The notes beneath the pieces were generated by a model. The model was given only the letters and a program-made list of their open reading frames with translations. It ran no database searches and had not been told where the DNA came from. Shown one piece after another: positions 8,493-19,967 of a stretch of 64,000 nucleotides of DNA. A program made the position numbers and the translations under genes. Position 1 is the stretch's first letter; each line of letters begins with the position of its first letter. This DNA is from Maliibacterium massiliense (lineage in GTDB: Bacteria > Bacillota > Clostridia > Christensenellales > Maliibacteriaceae): positions 434,001 to 498,000 of the forward strand of contig NZ_LR026983.1 of NCBI RefSeq assembly GCF_900604345.1, in the 5' to 3' direction.

Positions 8493-8625
8493 TCCTTTTT
8501 CCTATCCAGACTATACTGTCGGTCTCCGGAATTGCGCCGGATCAGCGCGGGGCGTTTTACGCGCCGCCGCGTTTGCGGACTATGACCGCCGGTCGGGATT
8601 TGCACCCTGCCTCAAAAGAAGATCG
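8493..8625 (-). ncRNA. FMN riboswitch (RFN element)
   Basis: Read on the minus strand the segment contains the conserved RFN parts in order: GAGGCAGGGTGCAAATCCCG, ACCGGCGGT followed by AGTCCGC, a variable hairpin, GATCCGGCGCAATTCCGGAG, and the closing ACCGACAGTATAGTCTGGAT. It binds FMN in the nascent transcript and would turn off ribU when FMN is plentiful. Position and strand fit ribU exactly. Confidence 0.95.
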
Positions 8626-8691
8626 GAACCTTGGGTAGGACGTTCGAGATGAATCAAACGCCACTTTTTAGCAATCGTTTTTACAACTAGC

Positions 8692-8719
8692 AGTATAGCA
8701 TATGCGCGGCAGAAATCAA
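8692..8719 (-). promoter_or_regulatory. Promoter of the FMN riboswitch-ribU transcript
   Basis: TTGATT (8719-8714) and TATACT (8697-8692) are spaced by 16 bases on the minus strand, about 60 bases upstream of the aptamer. The -35 box overlaps the end of the amidohydrolase gene. Confidence 0.7.
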
Positions 8720-9870
8720 GTGCGCGCGTACACCTCTTTGCCGCTGACATAGACGCGCATCACGCGGGCGCGGATGTCCAGCGGGCTACCGCTCCACAGC
8801 ACCACGTCCGCGTCCTTGCCCGTTTCAATACTACCCAGCCGATCGTCCAGCCCCGTGATGCGGGCCGCCTCGATGGTGATGGCCGCAAGCGCTGTGCGCG
8901 CGTCCAGCCCCTCGCGCACCGCAAGCGCCGCGCACACGGGCAGGTGCTGTATGGGTACCACGCCGTGGTCGGTCATGATGGCGAACTTGACGCCCGCCTC
9001 GGCCAGGCGCGCGGGGGCGTCCAGGCGCAGGTTGCGCAGCTCCACCTTACAGCGCTCGGTGATGAGGGGGCCTAAAATGACGCGGGCCTTCTTCTCCCGA
9101 AGGATATCTGCGATCAGGTACCCCTCGGTGCAGTGCTCGATGGTGTAGTCGATGCCGAACTCCTCGGCGATGCGGATGCCGGTGAGGATGTCATCCGCGC
9201 GGTGGGCGTGGATCTTCATGGGGATGCGCTTTTCGATCACCGGCGCCATGGCCTCCAGCTGAAAATCAAAGTCCGGGCGCTTGTCCGCATCCGCGCACTT
9301 TTTCTTGTCCACGTACTCAATGGCTCGGTAGAGCGTCTCGCGCAGCAGCGCGGCGGTGGCCATGCGGGTGCTGGGTGTCTTGTGCTGCTCATCGTACACC
9401 CGCTTGGGGTTCTCCCCCAGCGCGGCCTTCATGGAGTGGGGCGCGCGCACGATCATCTCCTCGATACAGCGGCCCGCGGTCTTGAGCGCCACAAACTGCC
9501 CGCCGATCACGTTGGCCGAGCCTGGGCCGGTCACCGCGCAGGTGACGCCGCCGTTTCGCGCCTCGGTAAAGGTGTAGTCAAACGGATTGATGCCGTCGAT
9601 GGCCCGCAGCTGCGGCGTCACCGGATCGGTGGCCTCGTTGCCGTCGGCGCCCTCAAAGTCCATGCCGTCCTCAAACATGCCCAGGTGGCAGTGCGCGTCG
9701 ATCATGCCCGGCGCCGCCACCAGGCCGGAGGCGTCGATCGTCTCGGCGCGCTCCGCCTCTAGATGCGCCCCCACGCCTGCGATGCGCCCGTCGTCCCCCA
9801 GCAGGATATCCCCCTGGTCGATATCCGGCCCCGCCATGGTGTGGATGTATGCGTTTTTGATGAGAATCAT
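8716..9870 (-). CDS. Amidohydrolase family protein
   Basis: 384-residue metal-dependent hydrolase of the imidazolonepropionase-like amidohydrolase superfamily. The N-terminal composite beta domain (about 1-55) leads to the metal motif DAHCHLG with HxH at about 60 and 62. Further metal or catalytic positions are in IHAHRADD, IEHCTEGYL and MTDHGVVP, and the C-terminal segment GSIETGKDADVVLW closes the beta domain. The substrate is unknown. Clostridial homologues are usually annotated only as amidohydrolase. ATG 9870 is preceded by AAAGGGGG. It lies downstream of uvrA but a terminator separates them. Confidence 0.88.
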   Translation of the reverse strand: MILIKNAYIHTMAGPDIDQGDILLGDDGRIAGVGAHLEAERAETIDASGLVAAPGMIDAHCHLGMFEDGMDFEGADGNEATDPVTPQLRAIDGINPFDYTFTEARNGGVTCAVTGPGSANVIGGQFVALKTAGRCIEEMIVRAPHSMKAALGENPKRVYDEQHKTPSTRMATAALLRETLYRAIEYVDKKKCADADKRPDFDFQLEAMAPVIEKRIPMKIHAHRADDILTGIRIAEEFGIDYTIEHCTEGYLIADILREKKARVILGPLITERCKVELRNLRLDAPARLAEAGVKFAIMTDHGVVPIQHLPVCAALAVREGLDARTALAAITIEAARITGLDDRLGSIETGKDADVVLWSGSPLDIRARVMRVYVSGKEVYART

Positions 9871-9893
9871 CGCTTGTAGCAACCCCCTTTTTG

Positions 9894-9937
9894 CGCAAAA
9901 CGGCGCAGCGTCCTTCAAACGTACGCCGTTTTTTGCG
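9894..9937 (-). terminator. Terminator downstream of uvrA
   Basis: AAAACGGCGTACGT and the facing ACGCTGCGCCGTTTT form an imperfect stem. T-runs occur on both strands, so the hairpin may act in both directions; it is 15 bases from the uvrA stop. Confidence 0.7.
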
Positions 9938-9950
9938 CCATTGTATTATG

Positions 9951-12782
<2,832 letters not shown>

Positions 12783-13104
12783 AGCCGTTTTCTCCTTCTC
12801 TATCTCATGCCAGGCGCAGGCGTCTGCCGCCGCAGCGCCGCGCCCTTGGGCATACCTGTAAACGCCATCGTGCGGCCCACGCACGCCGCGCGCGTCTAGA
12901 TACGATAGACGATTTGATTTTCGCGCGTCCACACGCCCCACGCGGGGCGCGGCCCCTTTTCCCACACGTTCGGATGCGCTTGCTCCCCTTGCGCTTAAAA
13001 GCGCCCACTGCCAGCAGCGCACACCCTACCGCGGCGATGCGGGCGTGGATTTGCGATGCGCGGAGGCACACTGTACGCGCCCACGTCTTCCTTCGCCATC
13101 GGCG
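12783..13104. other. uvrB-uvrA spacer
   Basis: About 320 bases of GC-rich sequence between the uvrB stop and the uvrA start. There is a small GCCCCACGCGGGGC inverted repeat near 12937-12950. I see no credible gene, no T-run terminator and no clear promoter, so read-through from uvrB into uvrA is likely. Confidence 0.5.
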
Positions 13105-15066
13105 CTACGCCCCGCGCAGCTCAAAGAGCCTGTCGCGCAGGGAGGCCGCCTGCTCAAAGTCCAGGTTCTCCGCGGCCTTGCGCATCTCCTGCTCCAGCTG
13201 CACAAGCAGCTCCTCGCGCGAGAGGTTGGTCTCGATGATGGACTTCGTTTTATGTCTGCCAGATACCGGCTTGGAGATCTCCAGCAGCTCGCGCACCTCT
13301 TTGTGGATGGTCTGGGGCACGATGCCGTGCGTCTGGTTAAAAGACAGCTGCAGCGCGCGCCGGCGGTTTGTCTCATCTATGGCGCGGCGCATGGAATCAG
13401 TAATGACATCCGCGTACATGATCACGCGCCCCTCGGCGTTGCGCGCCGCACGGCCCACGGTCTGGATCAGGGAGCGGTCCGAGCGCAGGAAGCCCTCCTT
13501 GTCCGCATCCAGTATGGCCACCAGCGCCACCTCGGGGATATCCAGCCCCTCGCGCAGCAGGTTGATACCCACCAGCACGTCAAACTTGCCCAGCCGCAGA
13601 TCGCGGATGATCTCCGTGCGCTCCATGGTTTTGATCTCCGAGTGCAGATAGCGCACCCGCACACCCAGCTCGTCGTAGTACTCGGTAAGGTTCTCCGCCA
13701 TCTTTTTGGTCAGCGTGGTCACCAGCACCCGCTTGTGCGCCTCGGCAAGCGCGCGGATTTCGCCCAGCAAATCGTCCACCTGGCCCTTGACCGGCCGCAC
13801 GGTGATCTCGGGGTCCACCAAACCGGTGGGCCGGATCACCTGCTCGACCACCTGCTCGGCCTGGGAAAGCTCGTAATCCCCCGGCGTGGCGCTGACAAAG
13901 ATGGTCTGGCCCACGCGCTGGGTGAACTCCTCAAAGCGCAAGGGGCGGTTGTCAAAGGTAGCGGGCAGCCGGAAGCCGTACTTGACCAGCGCCTCCTTGC
14001 GGGAGCGGTCGCCCGCGTACATCGCGCGCACTTGGGGCAGCGTGACGTGGGACTCGTCGATCATCAAAAGAAAGTCGTCCGGAAAGTAATCCAGCAGCGT
14101 GTAGGGCGGCTGGCCGATCTTGCGCCCGTCAAAGTAGCGGGAGTAGTTCTCGATGCCGGTGCAGTAGCCGATCTCGCGCAGCATCTCGATATCGTAGCGC
14201 ACCCGCTGCTCCAGCCGCTGGGCCTCCAGCAGCTTGTCCTGCTGCTGGAATGCTTTGACCTGCGCGTCTAAGTCGCGCTCGATATCCCCGATCACCGCCT
14301 CGATGCTCTCATGCGATGTTGCGTAGTGCGACGCGGGGAAGATCGCGATGTGGGCGCGCTCGGCCACGATCTCGCCTGTAAGCGCGTCGATCTCGGCGAT
14401 GCGCTCGATCTCGTCGCCGAAGAATTCCACCCGCACCGCGCGCTCGGAGGTGTTGGCCGGAAAAATCTCCACCACATCCCCCCGCACGCGAAATACCCCG
14501 CGGGAAAAGTCGACGTCGTTGCGGTCGTACTGGATGTCCACCAGCCGGCGCAGCAGCGCGTCTCGCTCCATCGTCATGCCTGGGCGCAGCGAGATGCTCA
14601 TGCGCAGATACTCCTGCGGATCGCCCAGCGCGTAGATACACGATACCGACGAGACGATGATCACGTCCCTGCGCTCGTTGAGGCTGGAGGTGGCGCTGTG
14701 GCGCAGCTTATCGATCTCCTCGTTGATGCTGGAGTCCTTTTCAATGTAGGTATCCGAGGAGGCGATGTACGCCTCGGGCTGGTAATAATCGTAGTAGGAG
14801 ACAAAATACTCCACGGCGTTGTGGGGAAAGATCTCCCGAAACTCGCTGCACAGCTGCGCGGCGAGCGTCTTATTATGCGCCAGTATCAGCGTGGGCCGCT
14901 GCACCTTCTCGATGACGTTGGCCATGGTAAAGGTCTTGCCGCTGCCGGTAACGCCCAGCAACACCTGCGCCCTTTCCCCCGCCAGCACGCCGCGCGCCAG
15001 CGCGTCGATCGCCTCGGGCTGGTCGCCCTGCGGCACCATGCCGTTTTCAATTTTAAATGCGCCCAA
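13105..15066 (-). CDS. uvrB: Excinuclease ABC subunit B
   Basis: Helicase-fold subunit that verifies DNA damage and recruits UvrC. It shows Walker [15 protein letters not shown], the beta-hairpin region [26 protein letters not shown] (Walker B), the helicase motif [17 protein letters not shown] and a C-terminal UVR motif ([19 protein letters not shown]) that contacts UvrC. I place the start at TTG 15066, eight bases after AGAAAGGTGG, giving 653 residues that begin [16 protein letters not shown], the normal family start. A longer frame begins at 15144 but the extra residues are unlike UvrB. Confidence 0.97.
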   Translation of the reverse strand: MGAFKIENGMVPQGDQPEAIDALARGVLAGERAQVLLGVTGSGKTFTMANVIEKVQRPTLILAHNKTLAAQLCSEFREIFPHNAVEYFVSYYDYYQPEAYIASSDTYIEKDSSINEEIDKLRHSATSSLNERRDVIIVSSVSCIYALGDPQEYLRMSISLRPGMTMERDALLRRLVDIQYDRNDVDFSRGVFRVRGDVVEIFPANTSERAVRVEFFGDEIERIAEIDALTGEIVAERAHIAIFPASHYATSHESIEAVIGDIERDLDAQVKAFQQQDKLLEAQRLEQRVRYDIEMLREIGYCTGIENYSRYFDGRKIGQPPYTLLDYFPDDFLLMIDESHVTLPQVRAMYAGDRSRKEALVKYGFRLPATFDNRPLRFEEFTQRVGQTIFVSATPGDYELSQAEQVVEQVIRPTGLVDPEITVRPVKGQVDDLLGEIRALAEAHKRVLVTTLTKKMAENLTEYYDELGVRVRYLHSEIKTMERTEIIRDLRLGKFDVLVGINLLREGLDIPEVALVAILDADKEGFLRSDRSLIQTVGRAARNAEGRVIMYADVITDSMRRAIDETNRRRALQLSFNQTHGIVPQTIHKEVRELLEISKPVSGRHKTKSIIETNLSREELLVQLEQEMRKAAENLDFEQAASLRDRLFELRGA

Positions 15067-15186
15067 GCGTATGCCCACCTTTCTGCGCTCTTTTACAACA
15101 GACAGTTTGCGCCGCGCCCGCAAATGCGATACTTTTCGGGGCACGGCGCAGGATATCGTTTATCTTTTCGCGGGTACAGGGCGCGT

Positions 15187-15480
15187 TTACGCCTCGCATT
15201 CAAAGTCCACGGACACGCTGTCTTGGCGCGCCGCGTGGATCTGCGCCGCAATCTTCATATGCTCCGGATGCTTGCGGTAGGCGCGCATATCCTCCATACT
15301 GTCAAAGGTGCAGATCAGCGCCACGTCGTAAGAGCGCTCTGAATCCAGCGCGTCTAAGCCCACCTCCAGCGAGCGCAGCTGCTCCACCTTGCCCTGCATG
15401 CTCATAAACAGGTCGCGGATGCGGCGCTTCTCCTGCTCGGAGCGGTCCTTGAGTTTGTAAAAAACGATATGTTTGATCAT
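15187..15480 (-). CDS. Dabb family (stress-responsive alpha/beta barrel) protein
   Basis: 97-residue ferredoxin-like alpha/beta barrel protein of the Dabb family. MIKHIVFYKLKDR at the start, the central VGLDALDSERSYDVALICTF and the C-terminal HPEHMKIA are the family landmarks. Such proteins form dimers; their role is unclear in bacteria. AAAGGGAGAG is well placed before ATG 15480. It precedes uvrB by about 120 bases on the same strand, but there is no evidence of a functional link. Confidence 0.88.
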   Translation of the reverse strand: MIKHIVFYKLKDRSEQEKRRIRDLFMSMQGKVEQLRSLEVGLDALDSERSYDVALICTFDSMEDMRAYRKHPEHMKIAAQIHAARQDSVSVDFECEA

Positions 15481-15698
15481 GCCAATCTCTCCCTTTGCTG
15501 TGCGCTCGGCGCGCCAAACACGCCTTCTTGATTATAGCACAAATTTTCGCATTGCAAACAGGACAGTTGTTGCACATTTACCACGCAAATGCACTTGCAC
15601 AGGCACAGCGGGGTGGACTATACTTATAAGAAGCCATTTTTTGCCGAATCCTCGGCAACCAGATGCGCCATCTTGCAAAGAAAGGAGATCCATCAACC

Positions 15699-16259
15699 AT
15701 GTCTGGCCAACTCAATGAACAGATTGCAATGCGGATTCGCGATCTACGCGAGATAGCAGGGTCTTCGGTTGAAACGCTGGCCGGGGAGCTTGGCATACCC
15801 GTATGCGAGCTTGAGCAGTACGAAGCAGGTGCTGCCGATATCCCGGTCAGCGTGCTCTACGCCATCGCCAACAAGTTTAACGTCCAAATGGCAACGCTCA
15901 TCACGGGCGAGGAACCGAAGCTCTCCATCTACTGCCTGGTGCGCGACGGGCGCGGCGTCAAGGTGGACCGTCACGAGGACTACACCTACATCAGCCTTGC
16001 GCACAACTATTTGCATAAAAAAGCGGAGCCCATGGTGGTGCTGGTGCCGGCCCTTCCCGCCGACGCCAAGCTGCATTTGAACACCCATCAGGGGCAGGAA
16101 TTCAACTACGTACTGGAGGGCCGCCTCAAGTTCTGCATCCACGATAAGGAATTTGTGATGAACCCGGGCGACTCTGTCTACTTTGATTCCCGCTATGCGC
16201 ACGGCATGATTGCCCTGGACGGCAAACCGGCGAAATTCCTCTGCTTTATCACGGAATAA
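15699..16259 (+). CDS. XRE-family regulator with C-terminal cupin
   Basis: 186-residue cytosolic transcription factor. A helix-turn-helix covers about residues 8-65 ([30 protein letters not shown] split around the turn) and a cupin_2 barrel covers about 110-180, with [16 protein letters not shown] and [14 protein letters not shown] carrying likely metal or ligand residues. This architecture commonly senses a small metabolite and controls the next gene. Here that is an acyl-CoA synthetase gene 23 bases downstream, so sensing of a carboxylic acid or acyl-CoA is a reasonable inference. AAAGGAG stands before ATG 15699. Confidence 0.92.
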   Translation: MSGQLNEQIAMRIRDLREIAGSSVETLAGELGIPVCELEQYEAGAADIPVSVLYAIANKFNVQMATLITGEEPKLSIYCLVRDGRGVKVDRHEDYTYISLAHNYLHKKAEPMVVLVPALPADAKLHLNTHQGQEFNYVLEGRLKFCIHDKEFVMNPGDSVYFDSRYAHGMIALDGKPAKFLCFITE

Positions 16260-16282
16260 ACCGCAAAAAGGAGTTTTGCATC

Positions 16283-17965
16283 GTGCAGTTAACAGATCGT
16301 TTTGTACCTCAAACCCAGTTTTCCTCCTACGAGGATTTTCTCAATAATTTCACCGTGCGCGTGCCCGCGCAGTTCAACTTCGCCTACGACGTGGTGGATG
16401 AATACGCCCGCCTACAGCCCGAAAAGCGCGCCATGCTCTGGTGCAACGAGCAGGGCGAGGAGCGCACGTTCACCTTTGCGGACATGAAGCGGGAGTCTGA
16501 CCGCGCGGCGCGTTTTTTCACCAAGTACGGCATCAAAAAGGGCGACGCGGTGATGGTGATCCTCAAGCGGCGCTACGAGTACTGGTTCTGCGCGCTGGCG
16601 CTGCACAAGATCGGCGCGATCCTGATTCCAGCCACGTTCCTGTTGACGGATAAGGATATTGCCTACCGCTGCAACGCGGCGAGCGTGCGCATGATCCTCT
16701 CGGTCTACGAGCCGGAGCTGATGGATTACATCGACAAGGCCCACCCCGATTCCCCCACCCTGGCCTACAAGGTGAACCTGGGGCCCAAGCGGGCGGGCTG
16801 GATCAGCTACGACGAGGAAATCGCCCAGACGAGCGCGGACTTTGCAAAGCCCACGGGCGACGCGCTCAACCGCAACGACGACCCCATGCTGATCTACTTC
16901 ACATCGGGCACCACGGGGCACCCCAAAATGGTGCTGCATGACTTTACCTACCCCCTCGGCCACATCGTCACCGCCAAATACTGGCAATGCGTGCGCGAGG
17001 ACGGTCTGCATCTGACGGTGGCGGACACCGGCTGGGCCAAGGCCTCTTGGGGCAAGATCTACGGCCAGTGGATTGCGGGCACCGCGCTGTTTGTCTACGA
17101 TTACGACCACTTCATTCCGGCGGACCTGCTGGAGGTGGTCACGCGCCACAAGGTGACGACCTTCTGCGCGCCCCCCACCATCTACCGCTTCATGATCAAG
17201 GAGGATCTCTCCAAGTACGACTTCTCCGCATTGGAATACGGCGCGGTGGCGGGCGAGCCGCTCAACCCCGAGGTGCTCTACCAATTCCAGCGCGCCACCG
17301 GCGTCACCATCAAGGAGGGCTTCGGCCAGACCGAGACCACGGTGCTGATCGCCTCCTTCCCCTGGCTCAAGGTGCGCCCCGGCTCCTGCGGCATGCCCAA
17401 CCCCCTCTACCCTATCGAGCTGCTCAACAGCGAGCTGCAGCCCTGCGGCGTGGGCGAGGAGGGGCAGATCGCCATCCGCGTGGCGGAGGGCCGTCCGGTG
17501 GGTCTGTTTAAGGAGTACTACCGCGCCCCCGACAAGACCGCCGAGGCGTGGCACGACGGCTACTATTTCACCGGCGACATGGCCTGGCGCGATGAGGACG
17601 GCTATTTATGGTTTATCGGCCGCGCGGACGACGTGATCAAGTCCTCCGGCTACCGCATCGGCCCCTTTGAGGTGGAGAGCGCCCTGGTGGAGCATCCCGC
17701 CGTGCTGGAGTGCGCCATCACCGGCGTGCCCCATCCCGTGCGCGGCCAGGTGGTCAAGGCCACCGTGGTGCTGGCCCGCGGCTACTCCCCCAGCGAGGAG
17801 CTGAAAAAGGAGCTGCAGGACCACGTCAAGCACACCACCGCACCCTATAAGTACCCGCGCATCATCGAGTTTGTGGACGAGCTGCCCAAAACGTTCAGCG
17901 GCAAAATCCGCCGCATACACATCCGGCAGCAGGACGCGCAGCAGCAGGATGCGCAGGACGAGTAG
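16283..17965 (+). CDS. Acyl-CoA synthetase (AMP-forming, medium-chain/acetyl-type)
   Basis: 560-residue ANL-superfamily enzyme that activates a carboxylic acid to acyl-AMP and then acyl-CoA. The ATP loop is [12 protein letters not shown] near 208-219, then GFGQTETTV, the hinge region [33 protein letters not shown], and the adenylation lysine in TFSGKIRR close to the end. Overall it resembles the medium-chain ACSM group more than acetyl-CoA synthetase; the true substrate is unknown. The start is GTG at 16283 behind AAAAAGGAG. It is co-directional with and 23 bases from the XRE-cupin regulator. A weak hairpin with a T-run at about 18011-18038 may end the transcript. Confidence 0.92.
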   Translation: MQLTDRFVPQTQFSSYEDFLNNFTVRVPAQFNFAYDVVDEYARLQPEKRAMLWCNEQGEERTFTFADMKRESDRAARFFTKYGIKKGDAVMVILKRRYEYWFCALALHKIGAILIPATFLLTDKDIAYRCNAASVRMILSVYEPELMDYIDKAHPDSPTLAYKVNLGPKRAGWISYDEEIAQTSADFAKPTGDALNRNDDPMLIYFTSGTTGHPKMVLHDFTYPLGHIVTAKYWQCVREDGLHLTVADTGWAKASWGKIYGQWIAGTALFVYDYDHFIPADLLEVVTRHKVTTFCAPPTIYRFMIKEDLSKYDFSALEYGAVAGEPLNPEVLYQFQRATGVTIKEGFGQTETTVLIASFPWLKVRPGSCGMPNPLYPIELLNSELQPCGVGEEGQIAIRVAEGRPVGLFKEYYRAPDKTAEAWHDGYYFTGDMAWRDEDGYLWFIGRADDVIKSSGYRIGPFEVESALVEHPAVLECAITGVPHPVRGQVVKATVVLARGYSPSEELKKELQDHVKHTTAPYKYPRIIEFVDELPKTFSGKIRRIHIRQQDAQQQDAQDE

Positions 17966-18210
17966 GGCAAAAGAATATGCGGCAAAAGTTCCGTGCACCA
18001 GCGCCTTTTACGCGCGCTGCAAGCGCGGGCTTTTTTTGTGCAAAAACATTTATAGAATACGACATTTTTCGCCTTAACGCTGTGCAGCGGATTGTGGCGG
18101 TGCTATACTGTATATAAATATGTAAAGCAAAGCGCCGGTCTGCATGTTGACATCCCTCATTTGCGTTCCCAACATTTTTCCCACCCGCTTTTTGTTAGGA
18201 GGCGTTGTTG

Positions 18211-18681
18211 ATGAAGCGTGCATATGCTCTCTTGGTGTGCCTGTTTTCGATCGTGCTACTGCTGTGCGGCTGCGGCCGGAAAGATACCGCGCTTATCTCC
18301 GGCCAGCTGCGCGACGGGCGCGTGGCATACACAGGCGTGACCTACGATGTTGACGCGCAGCAGTGCGTCAACATGTGCCTCAACTTTACGTTTACCAACA
18401 CCAGCGACCGCACCCTCGCCTTTTTGGGCGCGGTCACGCTCACGGCCCGGCAGGGCGACGTGCTGCTGCGCCGCGCCTCCTGCACCGGCGAGGCTGCGGA
18501 GAACCTCGCGCTGGGCGTGGAACCGGGGGACAGCCAGAAGGTGGCCGTCGCCTTTGCGCTGGACGACCGCTACGCGCCCGTGCAGCTGGAGATCGCAAAC
18601 TTCCCCCTGACGGAAGAGGCGCGCCCCACGCATCCGGGGCAGCTGGAAAAAATCGATATCACGTTAAACCCCGCCGACTGA
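18211..18681 (+). CDS. Putative lipoprotein
   Basis: 156-residue secreted lipoprotein. The signal peptide is MKRAYALL followed by a hydrophobic run and lipobox LLCGC at about residues 17-21. The mature part (FTFTNTSDRTLAFLGAVTL, LGVEPGDSQKVAVAF) looks like an immunoglobulin-type beta sandwich, as in DUF5067-like proteins, but I do not recognise a function. TTAGGAGG lies eight bases before ATG 18211. A decayed copy of the last third of this gene follows at 19003-19077 on the same strand. Confidence 0.75.
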   Translation: MKRAYALLVCLFSIVLLLCGCGRKDTALISGQLRDGRVAYTGVTYDVDAQQCVNMCLNFTFTNTSDRTLAFLGAVTLTARQGDVLLRRASCTGEAAENLALGVEPGDSQKVAVAFALDDRYAPVQLEIANFPLTEEARPTHPGQLEKIDITLNPAD

Positions 18682-18760
18682 TTCATCCGGCGCGGCTGAT
18701 TTCACCCTGCAGGCCGGCGCGCGCCTTGGCCGCGCATCGCCCTTCCCCCACAACCACATA

Positions 18761-18788
18761 AAAAGCCCCGCCGCGGCGGGCTTTTTTT
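18761..18788 (+). terminator. Terminator of the lipoprotein gene
   Basis: AAAAGCCCCGCCGCGGCGGGC followed by seven T on the plus strand forms a compact GC-rich stem. The A-run on the other side could also terminate the minus-strand SLOG fragment. Confidence 0.85.
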
Positions 18789-18996
18789 ATGCTTGTATTT
18801 GGACGACGCGCACCGCTTTCCCCATCTCTCTGGCATACATGATTGTGTAGGCCGTGCCTCTCGATTTTCCGTCCCATATCGCAAGCACCATATCAGATAT
18901 CTCTACAATGCGGCGATTTCTCACGAGCGGCGCACTGTGCCCAAATGGATCGTATTGCGGCCGGAATACTTTGCGCGGCATTTGATGCGTTCGTGC
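18787..18996 (-). pseudogene. Truncated SLOG/DUF2493-like gene remnant
   Basis: The minus-strand frame ending at 18787 encodes only the C-terminal part of a nucleotide-binding SLOG-type protein (YspA/cpYpsA-related). APLVRNRRIVEISDMVLAIW and DGKSRGTAYTIMYAREMGK are the family's most conserved stretch. An in-frame ATG at 18981 exists, but similarity seems to extend slightly further to about 18996, where a TGA ends the frame. The whole N-terminal Rossmann half, with the GxxxG nucleotide loop, is missing. A 64-residue fragment is unlikely to be active. It is wedged between a lipoprotein gene and a degenerate copy of its tail, which suggests a rearranged locus. Confidence 0.65.
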
Positions 18997-19002
18997 AACT
19001 GA

Positions 19003-19077
19003 AAATCATGCACTCCCCCTGACAAAAGAGGCGCGCCCGCGCATCCGAAACAGCTCGATACAATTGATATCACGTAA
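19003..19077 (+). pseudogene. Degenerate duplicate of the lipoprotein gene 3' end
   Basis: The segment aligns by eye with 18593-18667 at the end of the lipoprotein gene: CCCCCTGACAAAAGAGGCGC against CCCCCTGACGGAAGAGGCGC, then CATCCGAAACAGCTCGATAC against CATCCGGGGCAGCTGGAAAA, and GATATCACG in both. One base is lost after GCGCGCCC, breaking the frame. After that point the copy reads HPKQLDTIDIT and a stop, against HPGQLEKIDITLNPAD in the intact gene. No start or signal peptide is left. This is the remnant of a tandem duplication or of a second related gene. Confidence 0.65.
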
Positions 19078-19339
19078 GCCCCGGCCTCTGGCCCCCTCTA
19101 GCACATCAGAACGCATGCCAGTAAAATGCGCGTTGCCCCGCATCCTTCACCGCACCCTTTTGCGCAGCGATCAACAGCACTGCCACCATGATGGCATTCG
19201 CGCTGTAGGCGGCTTTTGATCGCGTTCGGTTACCTTCATAAACTGCATAAAATGATGAAGTTGATGGGAATTGTTTATTAACAACATGCCACCTACAATG
19301 AAAGAAACAGTCTCGTGCAAAGGTGGTGGACACATATCC

Positions 19340-19525
19340 ATGGCAAGGCACTTCAAAATTCCAGTGCTTCCTGCTACAACCAATAAGACGATTCGCTTCC
19401 CCGACAACATTGTGGAGGAAGTGGAGCGTGCGCTCGTGCGGCAGCAGTGCAGCTTCAGCCGTTTTGTGGTGGAGGCCGTCCGCATGGCGCTGCTCGACCT
19501 GTTAGAACAGGAAAATAACGCGTAA
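19340..19525 (+). CDS. Ribbon-helix-helix (CopG-like) small protein
   Basis: 61-residue protein. NKTIRFPDNIVEEVERAL (about 15-32) is a typical beta strand plus first helix of a ribbon-helix-helix DNA-binding domain, and CSFSRFVVEAVRMALLDL supplies the second helix. Homologues are small repressors, often antitoxins, but no toxin-like gene lies next to it. I chose ATG 19340, with AAAGGTGGTGG upstream; ATGs at 19271 and 19298 would lengthen it with residues not typical of the fold. Confidence 0.65.
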   Translation: MARHFKIPVLPATTNKTIRFPDNIVEEVERALVRQQCSFSRFVVEAVRMALLDLLEQENNA

Positions 19526-19560
19526 AAATGGAGCGCCCCTCTTTACCGAGGAGCACTCCG
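19524..19560 (-). terminator. Terminator of the panT-coaX-hom-cupin group
   Basis: On the minus strand GGAGTGCTCCTC pairs with GAGGGGCGCTCC around an 8-base loop and is followed by ATTTTTA. It lies 14 bases after the cupin stop. The same hairpin follows the ribbon-helix-helix gene on the plus strand with a weaker T-run. Confidence 0.75.
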
Positions 19561-19573
19561 TGCGTTTTCCTTC

Positions 19574-19924
19574 CTACCCCATGATAATGGTCGCCAGCAG
19601 CACCGCGTCCTGGCCGGAGATGTTCTCCACGCTGTGGCTCGCGCCGCCGCCCGTGGAGACGCTGTCCCCCGGTGTCAGGCGGATGTGCTGCCCGCCGTCG
19701 CTTACGATGACCTCCCCCGCGATGCAGTGGAAAATCTCCGTCTCGTCCACATGCTCGTGCAGCCCGATGGAGGCGCCCGCCGGCACCGTGATGCGCGCAA
19801 AGAGACGGCAGTTGGGCGGCATGTGCTTGCCCTTTGGGATGATGTGGCTCACCGTTACCGTTCCCTTGCCGCCGCGCATGTGCTCGCGCGGCTCATCGAC
19901 CAGCTTGTCGATGGGAATGTACAT
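19574..19924 (-). CDS. Cupin domain protein
   Basis: 116-residue single-domain cupin. GASIGLHEHVDETEIFHCIAG (around residues 51-71, cupin motif 1, with the His and Glu metal ligands) and PGDSVSTGGGASHSVENIS (motif 2) are both intact, so it probably binds a divalent metal. The substrate or ligand is unknown. AAGAAGGGGG precedes ATG 19924. It is 43 bases after hom on the same strand and is followed by the terminator. Confidence 0.88.
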   Translation of the reverse strand: MYIPIDKLVDEPREHMRGGKGTVTVSHIIPKGKHMPPNCRLFARITVPAGASIGLHEHVDETEIFHCIAGEVIVSDGGQHIRLTPGDSVSTGGGASHSVENISGQDAVLLATIIMG

Positions 19925-19967
19925 AAATACCCCCTTCTTTCACGTTCTTTTTATCCAAAGCCGGCCT

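Noticed and set aside
12783..13022. N-terminal extension of UvrA to an upstream start at 13022
   Set aside because: No similarity to UvrA before the TTG at 12782, which has a well-placed AAGGAG.
16412..17554. 380-codon minus-strand frame in the acyl-CoA synthetase gene
   Set aside because: Antisense shadow of a gene with a full set of ANL motifs.
19106..19351. 81-codon minus-strand frame with a hydrophobic patch
   Set aside because: No recognisable family and no good ribosome site; it overlaps the ribbon-helix-helix start. A gene remnant cannot be excluded.
19340..19525. Toxin-antitoxin pair
   Set aside because: The ribbon-helix-helix protein has no adjacent small toxin-like ORF; neighbours are a cupin gene and gene debris.
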